In this document: piece after piece, positions 36,510 through 45,483 of the stretch
How positions within the stretch are numbered: position 1 is the stretch's first letter
Layout of the letters: each line of letters opens with the position of its first letter
NCBI RefSeq assembly: GCF_027943945.1
Contig: NZ_AP027141.1
Location: 1,364,001-1,428,000, forward strand
Length of the DNA: 64,000 nt
DNA from: Microbacterium terricola
GTDB taxonomy: Bacteria; Actinomycetota; Actinomycetes; Actinomycetales; Microbacteriaceae
Direction: 5' to 3'
Notes under the pieces: generated by a model
What the model was told of the DNA's origin: nothing
Seen by the model: the letters and a program-made list of their open reading frames with translations, nothing else
The model's database searches: none
Program-made: the position numbers and the translations under genes

Positions 36510-38978
36510 ATGCCTGCACACCCTCCCCAGTCGCCGATCGCCGAGCGGATCGAGGACATCGATCTCTCCGCCGAGATGCAGGGCTCGTACCTCGAGTACG
36601 CCTACTCGGTGATCTACTCCCGCGCCCTCCCCGACGCCCGCGACGGGCTGAAGCCCGTGCAGCGCCGCATCCTGTTCCAGATGGCGGACATGGGTCTGCG
36701 GCCGGACCGCGGCCACGTGAAGAGCGCCCGTGTCGTCGGCGAGGTGATGGGAAAGCTCCACCCGCACGGCGACGCCCCCATCTACGACGCGCTCGTACGG
36801 CTCGCGCAGGCGTTCTCGCTCCGCGTGCCGCTCGTCGACGGCCACGGCAACTTCGGCTCGCTCGACGACGGCCCCGCCGCACCGCGCTACACCGAGGCAC
36901 GGCTGGCGCCCGCCGCCCTCGCCCTCACGGAGAACCTCGACGAGGACGTCGTCGACTTCATCCCCAACTACGACGGCCAGTTCCAGCAGCCGGAGGTGCT
37001 GCCCGCCGCCTTCCCCAACCTGCTCGTCAACGGCGCCGCCGGCATCGCGGTCGGCATGGCCACGAACATGGCCCCGCACAACCTGATCGAGGTCGTCGCA
37101 GCCGCCATCCACCTGCTCGAGAATCCCGACGCCACGGTCGAGGACCTGATGGCGTTCGTACCAGGTCCTGACCTTCCGTCCGGCGGCATCATCACGGCGC
37201 TGGAGGGCATCAAGGACGCCTACGCCACCGGGCGGGGCACCTTCCGCACCCGCGCCAAGGTGGCGGTCGAGCAGCTCGGTCCACGGCGCACGGGCCTCGT
37301 GATCACCGAGCTGCCGTACCAGGTGGGTCCCGAGCGCGTGATCGAGAAGATCAAGGATGCGGTCGGTTCGAAGAAGCTGACCGGCATCGCCGACGTGACC
37401 GACCTGACCGACCGCAGGAACGGGCTGCGGCTGGTGATCGGCATCAAGACGGGCTTCGACCCGCAGGCCGTGCTGGAGCAGCTGTACCGCTTGACCCCGC
37501 TCGAGGACTCCTTCGGCATCAACAACGTCGCGCTCGTCGACGGCCAGCCGCAGACCCTCGGACTGCGCGAACTGCTGCGCGTCTACCTCGACCACCGGCT
37601 GCGGGTCGTGACCCGCCGCAGCGAGTACCGTCTGGCGCGACGTCGCGAGCGGCTCCACCTCATCGAGGGCCTTCTGATCGCCATCCTCGACATCGACGAG
37701 GTCATCCAGGTGATCCGCTCGTCCGACGACGGCGAGCAGGCGCGCACGCGGCTCATGCAGGTCTTCGAGCTGTCGCAGGCGCAGGCCGAGTACATCCTCG
37801 AGCTGCGGCTGCGCCGCCTCACGAAGTTCTCCCGCATGGAGCTGGAAGCGGAGCGGGACGCACTCCAGGCGGAGATCGCCCAGCTGGTCGAGCTGCTCGG
37901 CAGCGAGGTGCTGCTGCGCGCGCAGGTCGCGAGCGAGCTGGATGCCGCTGCCGAGGCGTATGGGACGCCCCGGCGCACGCTGCTGCTGAACGGCGGACCC
38001 GTCGCCACCCGGCCCTCCCGCGCCGCGGCGGCAGCCGACCTCCAGATCGCCGACGCGCCGTGCCGGGTGTTCCTCTCCGCCACCGGGCGGATGGTTCGGG
38101 CCGATCTGCGTCAGCCGCAGGAGCTCGACGCCGAAGGCGTCGGCAACGGCATCGTGCCCCCGACGCGGCGCTCCAAGCACGACGCGATCCGCTCCTCGGT
38201 CGACACGACGACCCGGGGCGACATCGGCGCCCTGACGAGCGCGGGACGCCTCGTGCGCTTCTCCCCCGTCGATCTGCCGTCGGTGCCGGGCAACTCCGTG
38301 CAGCCGGCCGCGGGCGTGCGCGTGGACCAGTACCTCGGGCTCGGCAAGGACGAGCACGTCGTGGCGCTGGTGCCGCTGGTCGAGTCGCCGCCGATCGCCC
38401 TCGGCACGGCGCAGGGCGTCGTCAAGCGCGTGGCGGCGAGCGAGATCGGCACCAAGCCCGACATCGAGGTCATCGCCCTGAAGCCCGGCGACCGCGTCGT
38501 CGGCGCCGCCCCCGCCCCCGACGACACGGAGCTCGTGTTCGTCACCAGCGACGCGCAGCTCCTTCGATTCGACTCCGGCGCGGTGCGGCCGCAGGGGCGT
38601 TCGGCCGGTGGCATGGCCGGCGTGCGGGTGACCCCGGACGCGCAGGTCATCCACTTCACCGTCATCGACCCCACAGCTGACGTCTCGGTCGTCACGATCG
38701 CCGGCTCGACGCAGGCGCTGCTCGGTGCCGATGCCGGGTCGGGCAAGGTCTCGGCGCTGGGCGAGTTCCCGCCGAAGGGACGAGCCACCGGCGGTGTGCG
38801 GGCTCAGCGGTTCCTGCGCGGGGAGGACACCCTCACGGTGGCCTGGGTGGGCGAGGAGCCCAGGGCGGTCGGCGCGGACGGCTCGGTGCGCACCCTGCCG
38901 CCGACCGGCGCGAAGCGCGACGCGTCGGGGCAGCCGCTCGACGGCGTCATCGCCGCGGTGGGCACCGCGATCCGGTGA
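36510..38978 (+). CDS. parC: Type II topoisomerase A subunit (ParC-like)
   Basis: 822 residues. The winged-helix core contains DARDGLKPVQRRILF, GDAPIYDALVRLAQ, and catalytic Tyr127 in PRYTEARL. The C-terminal half forms the beta-pinwheel. With the B subunit at 40-42 kb it forms a second type II enzyme besides gyrase, used for decatenation or supercoil control. Actinobacterial annotations often call this gyrase A or topoisomerase IV A; the local ParE partner and the lack of dnaA/recF neighbours favour topoisomerase IV. Confidence 0.9.
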   Translation: MPAHPPQSPIAERIEDIDLSAEMQGSYLEYAYSVIYSRALPDARDGLKPVQRRILFQMADMGLRPDRGHVKSARVVGEVMGKLHPHGDAPIYDALVRLAQAFSLRVPLVDGHGNFGSLDDGPAAPRYTEARLAPAALALTENLDEDVVDFIPNYDGQFQQPEVLPAAFPNLLVNGAAGIAVGMATNMAPHNLIEVVAAAIHLLENPDATVEDLMAFVPGPDLPSGGIITALEGIKDAYATGRGTFRTRAKVAVEQLGPRRTGLVITELPYQVGPERVIEKIKDAVGSKKLTGIADVTDLTDRRNGLRLVIGIKTGFDPQAVLEQLYRLTPLEDSFGINNVALVDGQPQTLGLRELLRVYLDHRLRVVTRRSEYRLARRRERLHLIEGLLIAILDIDEVIQVIRSSDDGEQARTRLMQVFELSQAQAEYILELRLRRLTKFSRMELEAERDALQAEIAQLVELLGSEVLLRAQVASELDAAAEAYGTPRRTLLLNGGPVATRPSRAAAAADLQIADAPCRVFLSATGRMVRADLRQPQELDAEGVGNGIVPPTRRSKHDAIRSSVDTTTRGDIGALTSAGRLVRFSPVDLPSVPGNSVQPAAGVRVDQYLGLGKDEHVVALVPLVESPPIALGTAQGVVKRVAASEIGTKPDIEVIALKPGDRVVGAAPAPDDTELVFVTSDAQLLRFDSGAVRPQGRSAGGMAGVRVTPDAQVIHFTVIDPTADVSVVTIAGSTQALLGADAGSGKVSALGEFPPKGRATGGVRAQRFLRGEDTLTVAWVGEEPRAVGADGSVRTLPPTGAKRDASGQPLDGVIAAVGTAIR

Positions 38979-39011
38979 GAGACCCGGCGGCAGGTCGCGG
39001 CGTCGCCCGCG

Positions 39012-39884
39012 TCAGCCCCTGGCGTCGAACCCGCGCTCCCGGTAGAGGTCGATGCTGTCGAGGAGCGCCTTGAGAACGTACGGCGGGTAGTCCATGCCGT
39101 TGCGGTCCGCCCACAGGAGCTGCGCTTCGATACGTCCGACCTCGCGGGCGTACTTCTCCACGTCGGCGTCGAATCCCAACGCGTGGGCGACGCCGCCCAC
39201 CTGCGCCCGATAGCGGTCCTGCCCGTTGGTGCCGACCAGGTTGTAGCTCTTCTCGCGCATGATTCTGGCCAGGTGCAGCTGCCACGGCCGCAGCGCGCCG
39301 CTCTGCACGAGCTCCGTGGCGCTCATCCGGTAGAACGCGAAGTGTCCGGGCTCCTGCCGCCGGATCGGGGCGATGATCGTCTCGGCGATCGCCCCCTCCC
39401 CCATGCCGTGCATGCCGTCGTAGAGCACGTTGTAGGCGAGCACGGCCTGACGCTCGGTGCTGGCGCCGGTCAGGTAGTACAGGAGCCGGGCGATGTCCTG
39501 GATCGCGGAGAAGTGGGCCAGGGCGCCCAGGATCTTCATCTTGAACGACACCTCGAGCTCCGGTTCGGCCGCGGGACGCCCGAGGTCCTGCTGGAGCCGG
39601 TCGAGGATCAGCCCGTGCTGGATCTCCTGTGGCTGCCAGACGTCCGCGTAGAACATCCGGTCCACCTCGCTCACGTCGGGCAGGAGGACGAGCAGCTCGA
39701 GGACGTTGCGATCCACCTCGAGCTCCACCCGGGCGAGGTAGTCGATCACATGGCCGTATCGGCCCGCGACCGCGCGAGGATCGTGCACGTGCCGGTCGAC
39801 GGAGGCGAGCTCGATCGGCGGATGCTGCTCGCCGAGGCGCTGCACGTGCTCGAGGATGCGTGCGGAGGAGACCTGATCTGCCAT
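39012..39884 (-). CDS. Ferritin-like diiron protein (acyl-ACP desaturase-like), orphan
   Basis: 290 residues, almost entirely helical. Two ExxH motifs (EIQH near residue 87 and EPGH near residue 178), with further Glu on the paired helices (GEGAIAETI), have the layout of a ferritin-like diiron site as in acyl-ACP desaturases and related oxygenases. The substrate is unknown. The gene stands alone between convergent parC and parE, 100 bases or less from each. Confidence 0.65.
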   Translation of the reverse strand: MADQVSSARILEHVQRLGEQHPPIELASVDRHVHDPRAVAGRYGHVIDYLARVELEVDRNVLELLVLLPDVSEVDRMFYADVWQPQEIQHGLILDRLQQDLGRPAAEPELEVSFKMKILGALAHFSAIQDIARLLYYLTGASTERQAVLAYNVLYDGMHGMGEGAIAETIIAPIRRQEPGHFAFYRMSATELVQSGALRPWQLHLARIMREKSYNLVGTNGQDRYRAQVGGVAHALGFDADVEKYAREVGRIEAQLLWADRNGMDYPPYVLKALLDSIDLYRERGFDARG

Positions 39885-39961
39885 CGACTCGATCCTCTCA
39901 CCGTCCCCATCCCGACAGCCAGGCTTCGATGCCGGCCATGGAGGCTGAGGGCGGTGGCGAG

Positions 39962-42046
39962 TCAGGCGTCGATGCGGTCGCGGTCGAGCCGGGCGGAAGC
40001 ATCGACGATGAACTCGCGACGCGGAGCCACCTCGTTGCCCATCAGCATCTCGAACACCGAGGCGGCGGCCTCAGCATCCTCCAGCCGGACACGGCGCAGC
40101 GTGCGACCGCTGCGGTCCATCGTCGTGGTGGCCAGCTGGTCGGCATCCATCTCGCCGAGCCCCTTGTAGCGCTGCACCGGCTCCTGCCAGCGGCGGCCGG
40201 ACTTGGTGAGCTTGGCCAGCAGCGCATGCAGCTCCTGCTCGCTGTACGTGTAGATCGTCTCGTTCGGCTTGCTGCCGGGATTCACGACGATGACGCGGTG
40301 CAGCGGCGGCACGGCCGCGAAGACGCGCCCTGCCTCGATGAGCGGCCGCATGTAGCGGAAGAAGAGCGTCAGCAGCAGCGTGCGGATGTGCGCGCCGTCG
40401 ACATCGGCGTCGCTCATCATGATGACCTTGCCGTACCGCGCCGCGTCGATGTCGAACGAGCGCCCTGATCCGGCGCCGACGACCTGGATGATCGACGCGC
40501 ACTCGGCGTTGCCGAGCATGTCGCTGATGGACGCCTTCTGCACGTTGAGGATCTTGCCCCGGATCGGCAGGAGGGCCTGGTACTCGCTGTTGCGGGCCAG
40601 CTTCGCGGTGCCGAGCGCGGAATCGCCCTCGACGATGAACAGCTCGGAGTCGGCGACGTCGTTCGAGCGGCAGTCGACGAGCTTCGCGGGCAGCGAGGAC
40701 GACTCGAGCGCGTTCTTGCGACGCTGGGTCTCCTTGTGCGTGCGCGCGGAGATGCGCGCCTTCATCTCGGAGACCACCTTGTCGAGCAGCAGAGCCGTCT
40801 GCGACTTGTCGTCGCGCTTGGGCGACGAGAAGCGGGCGGCGAGCTCCTTGGCGACCACCGACGAGACGATCTGACGCGCGGCAGGGGTGCCCAGCACCTC
40901 CTTCGTCTGGCCCTCGAACTGCGGCTCGGGCAGGCTCACCGTGATCACCGCGGTGAGTCCGGCGAGGATGTCGTCCTTCTCCAGCTTGTCGTTGCCCACC
41001 TTGAGCTTGCGGGAGTTCTGCTCGATCTGCGCGCGCAGCACCTTCATCAGCGCCTGCTCGAAGCCCTGCTGGTGGGTGCCGCCCTTCGGCGTCGCGATGA
41101 TGTTCACGAACGATCGGGATACCGTCTCGTACCCGGTGCCCCAGCGCACCGCGACGTCGACGTGGCACTCGCGTTGCACCTCGGTGGCCACCATCGCCCC
41201 GCCCGGCTGCAGCACGGGCACCGTCTCGGTGAAGTGTCCGGTGCCGCTCAGGCGCCAGGTGTCGGTGACCCCGGCGTCGGGTGCGAGGAACTCGGCGAAT
41301 TCGGAGATGCCGCCGTCGTAGCGGAAGCTGCGCTCGATGGGCGCGTCGCCCTCCGCCGCGGCCGGCCGCTCGTCGCGGATGACGAGCTCGAGCCCTGGAA
41401 CGAGGAACGCCGTCTGCCGGGCGCGCTGCTCGAGCTCGGCGACGTTGAACCCGGCGTCCTTGGTGAAGATCTGCGTGTCCGCCCAGTAGCGGATGCGCGT
41501 GCCCGTGGAGCCCTTCGCGGCGCGCCCTGCGACCCGCAGCTCCGAGCTCTTGTCGAACGGGGTGAAGGCGGACTGCGGGGTGTCGCCGGCGAACACGCCA
41601 GGCTCACCGCGGTGGAACGACATGGCCCAGGTCTTGCCGCCCCTGTCGACCTCGACGTCGAGGCGCTCCGAGAGGGCGTTGACCACCGACGCGCCGACAC
41701 CGTGCAGGCCGCCCGATGCCGCGTACGAGCCGCCGCCGAACTTGCCGCCCGCGTGGAGCTTCGTGAAGACCACCTCGACGCCGGACAGGCCCGTGCGCGG
41801 CTCGACGTCGACGGGGATGCCGCGGCCGCGGTCGCGCACCTCGACGCTGCCGTCGGGGTGCAGGACGATGTCGATGCGCGTGCCGTGGCCGCCGAGGGCC
41901 TCGTCGACGGAGTTGTCGATGATCTCCCAGAGGCAGTGCATCAGGCCGCGGGAGTCGGTCGAGCCGATGTACATGCCGGGGCGCTTGCGCACGGCCTCGA
42001 GCCCTTCCAGGACCTGGAGGTGATGGGCGGAGTACTCGGCTGTCAC
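39962..42046 (-). CDS. parE: Type II topoisomerase B subunit (ParE-like)
   Basis: 694 residues. It has a GHKL ATPase domain (EIIDNSVDEALGGHG, RGRGIPVD, GGLHGVGASVVNALS), a transducer domain, and a Toprim domain with FIVEGDSALGTAK and the metal cluster SDADVDGAHI. The C-terminal QRYKGLGEMDADQL closes it. It provides ATP hydrolysis for the ParC partner encoded 3 kb away. The GTG at 42046 is chosen because upstream codons give an arginine-rich sequence foreign to the family. Confidence 0.92.
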   Translation of the reverse strand: MTAEYSAHHLQVLEGLEAVRKRPGMYIGSTDSRGLMHCLWEIIDNSVDEALGGHGTRIDIVLHPDGSVEVRDRGRGIPVDVEPRTGLSGVEVVFTKLHAGGKFGGGSYAASGGLHGVGASVVNALSERLDVEVDRGGKTWAMSFHRGEPGVFAGDTPQSAFTPFDKSSELRVAGRAAKGSTGTRIRYWADTQIFTKDAGFNVAELEQRARQTAFLVPGLELVIRDERPAAAEGDAPIERSFRYDGGISEFAEFLAPDAGVTDTWRLSGTGHFTETVPVLQPGGAMVATEVQRECHVDVAVRWGTGYETVSRSFVNIIATPKGGTHQQGFEQALMKVLRAQIEQNSRKLKVGNDKLEKDDILAGLTAVITVSLPEPQFEGQTKEVLGTPAARQIVSSVVAKELAARFSSPKRDDKSQTALLLDKVVSEMKARISARTHKETQRRKNALESSSLPAKLVDCRSNDVADSELFIVEGDSALGTAKLARNSEYQALLPIRGKILNVQKASISDMLGNAECASIIQVVGAGSGRSFDIDAARYGKVIMMSDADVDGAHIRTLLLTLFFRYMRPLIEAGRVFAAVPPLHRVIVVNPGSKPNETIYTYSEQELHALLAKLTKSGRRWQEPVQRYKGLGEMDADQLATTTMDRSGRTLRRVRLEDAEAAASVFEMLMGNEVAPRREFIVDASARLDRDRIDA

Positions 42047-42230
42047 AATCCTCAAGCGTATCCGCGGGCTCCGACGTCGGGCTGCACAGACACGGGGGCC
42101 TCGGGCGCGGGTACGCGCTGAGCGAAATGTCACCCGTTCGCGGCATTCTCGAAACATCGGCGTGGTTGTATGTCATGACCCGCAAGGGTGAAACGGACTG
42201 AGAACGCGACGCGCACGAGGAGGACCCGAA

Positions 42231-42455
42231 ATGACCACGCTATCGACACCGACCGAGCAGACCGCCCTCCTCGAGTACCGCCTCACGGCCGCCGACCGCT
42301 GCGATTCGTGCGGCGCGCAGGCGTACATCGCCGCTGAGGTCAATGGGAGCGAACTGCTTTTCTGCGCCCACCACGGCCGCAAGTACGAAGAGAAGCTCCG
42401 CGCGATCGCGACCAGCTGGCACGACGAGACGGCCCGGCTCTCCGAGACGGTCTGA
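42231..42455 (+). CDS. Small zinc-binding protein (DUF7455-like)
   Basis: 74 residues: LTAADRCDSCGAQAYIAAEV followed by a C-x2-H pair (FCAHHGRKYEEKL), a compact zinc-ribbon layout. GAGGAGG lies 8 bases before the ATG, an unusually strong ribosome site. Homologous small genes accompany parE or sigma-factor genes across actinobacteria. Function unknown. Divergent from parE. Confidence 0.8.
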   Translation: MTTLSTPTEQTALLEYRLTAADRCDSCGAQAYIAAEVNGSELLFCAHHGRKYEEKLRAIATSWHDETARLSETV

Positions 42456-42459
42456 CCGT

Positions 42460-43488
42460 TCAGCTCGACCGGTAGTCCCTGTCCACCAGGGGTGAGATCC
42501 GCAGCGCGATCTCCTCGCCGATCGACCCGATCCGCTCGGCCAGATCGGTCGCGGACGCCGCGCCTTCGCCGTAGACGGTGACGACGTCGCCGACGGCGGC
42601 GTCTTCCCAGCGGTCGACGATGCTCTGCTCGAGACCGAGGGCCCGCAGCGGCCGCATGCCGCCGGGTGTGCGCACGTCGACCAGCCCGGCCAGGGTGGAC
42701 GGCAGGCCGTCCAGCGCGCCGATGCCGATGACGGCGTGCTCGTCGTCAAGGCGGATGACGGATGCCGTCAGCGCCGCGATCGGGCGGACCCCCAGTTCCG
42801 GCTCCCCCGGACCGCCGGCGGGGCGGATCCCGTAGGCGAACGCGCCGATGCGCGCGAGGTCGTACCGGAACTCCGGCCGCGCGAACGCGGCGGCGCTCGC
42901 GGACAGATGCCGCAGCGAAGGCCGGAGGCCGGCCTCCTGCGCCGTCTGCACGGCGGCGTCGAACGCGGCACGAGCGGCGTCGTCCTCGGCATCGGAGGCC
43001 TCGGCGATGTGGCTCCAGATGCCGACGACCTCGAGGATGCCGTCCGCCTCCAGCGCGGCCGCGCGCGCGACGAAATCCGGCCAGTGCTCCGGCCGCACGC
43101 CGTTGCGGTGCAGGCCGGAGTCGATCTTCAGGTGCACGCGGGCGCGTCCGCCCGCTGCCGCGACGTCCTCGAGCAGGAGGGCGTCGCCGACACCGATGTC
43201 GAGATCGGCGGCGACGGCGCGCGCCGCCTCCTCCGCGGTGGCGACGATCCACACGAAGATCCGGGCCTCGGGGCCGAGCTCGGCGCGCACCTGCAGGCCG
43301 GTGCGGACGTCGAAGGCGCCGAACCACTGCACGCCCTCGCTCCACGCGCGGGCGACGATCGGCGCGAGGCCGTGGTTGTAGGCGTCGTCCTTCACGACGA
43401 GCATGTGCGCGGCGGGCGCGACCTGCGCGCGGACGCGGCGCAGGTTCTCGGCGAAGGCGTCGAGGTCGACGCGCAGGACGGCGCTCAC
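42460..43488 (-). CDS. Alanine-racemase-like protein with PLP lysine but no catalytic tyrosine
   Basis: 342 residues. The N-terminal TIM barrel is complete: PLP Lys33 in VVKDDAYNHG, HLKIDSGLHRNGV and RIGAFAYGIRP. In the C-terminal beta domain, the position where racemases have the catalytic Tyr motif VSYG is occupied by unrelated sequence (IGIGALDG region), and the GRxxMD substrate-site motif is replaced by RALGLEQ. The GTG start overlaps the stop of the next racemase-like gene (GTGA), so the two are translationally coupled. It could be a non-racemase PLP enzyme or one half of a heterodimer. Confidence 0.8.
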   Translation of the reverse strand: MSAVLRVDLDAFAENLRRVRAQVAPAAHMLVVKDDAYNHGLAPIVARAWSEGVQWFGAFDVRTGLQVRAELGPEARIFVWIVATAEEAARAVAADLDIGVGDALLLEDVAAAGGRARVHLKIDSGLHRNGVRPEHWPDFVARAAALEADGILEVVGIWSHIAEASDAEDDAARAAFDAAVQTAQEAGLRPSLRHLSASAAAFARPEFRYDLARIGAFAYGIRPAGGPGEPELGVRPIAALTASVIRLDDEHAVIGIGALDGLPSTLAGLVDVRTPGGMRPLRALGLEQSIVDRWEDAAVGDVVTVYGEGAASATDLAERIGSIGEEIALRISPLVDRDYRSS

Positions 43489-44228
43489 GACGTGTGCTCC
43501 CGCTGACTGCGGGTGCCGACCGCGGTGACGATCTCGGCAGCCGTCAGGCCTGTCGCGGCGGTCCAGGGTGCGAGCGACGGGTGCCCGGAGTCGGGGTCGC
43601 CGAAGAACTCCACGTGGTCGCCGCGCTCGACGGAGGCATCGCCGATGTCGACGACGCACACGTCCATCGCGACGCGTCCGATGAGGGGCCGTCGCGCACC
43701 GGCGACGAGCACGTCCACCGCGCCGCCCAGCGAGCGGACGATGCCTTGGGCGTAGCCGCCGGTGACGAGCGCGATCCGCGTGTCGGCCGGCGCCCGATGC
43801 AGGTACCCGTACGAGACGCCCTCGCCGGCACGGAGCTCCTTCACGCTCAGCACGAAGCCGCGCAGGTGCATGACCGGCCGTCCGCCCGAACCAGGGAGGC
43901 CGTAGAGGGCGGCGGCGTCGAGCGTGGCGCCGGCATCGGCGCCGGCATCGGGCTCGGCACGGTAGCGCGCAGCATCCGCTCCGTCGCGCCCGCCCGGCAG
44001 GCTCGACTGCTTCACGATCACGGCGTCGACCCCCACCCCGAACAGCGTGCGGGCGACGAGTCTCTCGCCATGGCCCCACGCATCGTGGCGCAGGTCGGCG
44101 ACCGTCTCTCCTCCGCCTGCCGCCGCGAGGAGGGCCGCCGCGTTCGCGCGGAGAGCGCTGTGATCGATCGAGGCGACGGGTGCGCTCCTGCGCGGACCGG
44201 GGGTCTCGCCCAGGGTCGCCGCAGTCAC
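43485..44228 (-). CDS. Alanine-racemase C-terminal-domain protein with reduced barrel and no PLP lysine
   Basis: 247 residues. The short N-terminal part keeps the outline of a racemase start (ASIDHSALRANAAALL) but reads LRHDAWGHG where racemases have VKADAYGHG, so Arg47 replaces the PLP lysine. About 170 residues of barrel are missing before LYGLPGSGG. The C-terminal domain is intact: Tyr140 in GVSYGY, GGYAQGIVR and GRVAMD. The features are complementary to those missing from the overlapping downstream gene. A TAGTCT -10 lies 7 bases before the GTG. Confidence 0.8.
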   Translation of the reverse strand: MTAATLGETPGPRRSAPVASIDHSALRANAAALLAAAGGGETVADLRHDAWGHGERLVARTLFGVGVDAVIVKQSSLPGGRDGADAARYRAEPDAGADAGATLDAAALYGLPGSGGRPVMHLRGFVLSVKELRAGEGVSYGYLHRAPADTRIALVTGGYAQGIVRSLGGAVDVLVAGARRPLIGRVAMDVCVVDIGDASVERGDHVEFFGDPDSGHPSLAPWTAATGLTAAEIVTAVGTRSQREHTS

Positions 44229-44234
44229 GCTGAC

Positions 44235-44241
44235 TAGACTA
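44235..44241. promoter_or_regulatory. Overlapping divergent -10 boxes between the racemase-like and ATP-grasp genes
   Basis: The 7-base stretch TAGACTA gives TAGACT on the plus strand and TAGTCT on the minus strand, so the two promoters would compete for the same bases. Confidence 0.45.
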
Positions 44242-44272
44242 TCGGGGTCCCCGTCCCGATCCCGGAGCATCC

Positions 44273-45295
44273 ATGTCACAGCAGGGCCTCGGCCTCTCGT
44301 CCCGCCTCCGCTACCTCGCCGGCCGCGCCCGCCGCATCGACGTCGGGTCCGTGGTCGACCGCGCGAAGGAGGCCGCCGAGCTGCACGACAAGTGGACGCC
44401 GGCGGTGCTGGTGGACATGCTGTGGCAGGCCGGGTTCCGCAACGTCGGGTTCCAGGACTACATCGACTACGACTTCGCCATCCTGACCCGCGCCGAGCGC
44501 GACACGTACATGACGCACCCGGTGTCGAACCAGATCTCGCAGAAGTACGACCACCCCGACTTCCGGCACCTGTTCCAGGACAAGATCGCCTTCGACCGCA
44601 CGTTCGACCCGTTCCTGCGCCGTGAGTGGATGGTCGTCGAGCCGGGCAACGCCGCCGAGGTGCGCGCTCTCGCGGAGCGTCTCGGCACCATCGTCACGAA
44701 GGAGCCGGTCGGTCAGGCCGGCACCGGAGTGCACCGCTACCACGCCGCCGAGATCGACGACTGGGACGGCTTCCACCGGGGTCTGCTCGAGCGCGGCGAG
44801 CTGCTCATCGAAGAGGTCATCCGCCAGCATCCCGATCTGGCCGCGGTCTGCCCCGGCACCGTCAACACGACGCGGGTGACGGCGTTCTTCGACGGAGAGC
44901 GGACCCACATCCTGGCGATGGCGCAGAAGTTCGGCCGTGGCGCCGTCAGCGACCAGATGACGTTCGGCGGCTTCTACACGATGCTCGACGAGCACGGACA
45001 TGCGACCGGCCCCGGGTACGACTCGCACGGCCACGTCCACGCGACGCACCCGGACTCGGGGGCGGTCATCGCCGACTTCCAGCTGCCGCTGTTCGACGAG
45101 GTCGCCGCGTTCGTCGACCAGGTCGCCCGCGTCGTGCCCCAGGTGCAGTACGTCGGCTGGGACATCGTGGTCACCCCCGAGGGTCCCGTGCTCGTGGAGG
45201 GCAACTGGGGCGCAGGGGTGTACGAGAACAAGCCCAGCGTCACCGGCATCCGCACGGGCCACAAGCCGCGCTACCGCGCCGCGATCGGGTTTTGA
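44273..45295 (+). CDS. ATP-grasp protein, sugar-transfer-associated type
   Basis: 340 residues of the ATP-grasp superfamily: VTKEPVGQAGTGVHRY (ATP-binding loop), LLIEEVIRQHPDLAAVCPGTVNTTRV, and a C-terminal metal segment ending VLVEGNWGAGVYENKP. It resembles the sugar-transfer-associated ATP-grasp family found in capsule and polysaccharide loci. GGAG precedes the ATG. The carboxylate and amine or hydroxyl substrates are unknown. The shared promoter with two racemase-like genes hints at D-amino-acid or cell-wall chemistry, which is inference. Confidence 0.75.
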   Translation: MSQQGLGLSSRLRYLAGRARRIDVGSVVDRAKEAAELHDKWTPAVLVDMLWQAGFRNVGFQDYIDYDFAILTRAERDTYMTHPVSNQISQKYDHPDFRHLFQDKIAFDRTFDPFLRREWMVVEPGNAAEVRALAERLGTIVTKEPVGQAGTGVHRYHAAEIDDWDGFHRGLLERGELLIEEVIRQHPDLAAVCPGTVNTTRVTAFFDGERTHILAMAQKFGRGAVSDQMTFGGFYTMLDEHGHATGPGYDSHGHVHATHPDSGAVIADFQLPLFDEVAAFVDQVARVVPQVQYVGWDIVVTPEGPVLVEGNWGAGVYENKPSVTGIRTGHKPRYRAAIGF

Positions 45296-45347
45296 CACGA
45301 GATGACTCAATGCGAGCGAAGCCCGCGTTGAGTCATCTGCGTGTCAA
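45292..45347 (+). terminator. Large hairpin over the ATP-grasp stop codon
   Basis: Arms beginning TTGACAC and ending GTGTCAA, with GATGACTCAA paired to TTGAGTCATC, one unpaired base, and a ~10-base loop. The left arm includes the TGA stop. It may be a terminator or part of a repeated palindromic element. Confidence 0.6.
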
Positions 45348-45382
45348 GGTCGAGTAGCGAGCTTGCGAGCGTATCGAGACCC
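45348..45382. repeat. Microbacteriaceae-type intergenic palindrome
   Basis: Imperfect palindrome GGTCGAGTAGCGAGC then GCGAGCGTATCGAGACC. I recall this GGTCTCGATACGCTCGC...GCTACTCGACC pattern as recurring between genes in Microbacterium and relatives; this is the only copy I see in the window. Confidence 0.6.
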
Positions 45383-45406
45383 CCCGTCCGTCCCGGAAAC
45401 GCCGAA

Positions 45407-45465
45407 ACCCACCTCTCGGCGTGAGACCTCGCCGCGGGGCGTGGGTCTCGACGCGAGAAGTGGGT
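45407..45465. repeat. Second inverted repeat in the same spacer
   Basis: Arms starting ACCCACCTCTCGGCGTGAGACC at 45407-45428 and complementary sequence at 45441-45465 (three differences). The 45.30-45.48 kb spacer thus holds three palindromes in a row and no gene. Confidence 0.55.
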
Positions 45466-45483
45466 CTCGGTGAGGTGTGCGGG

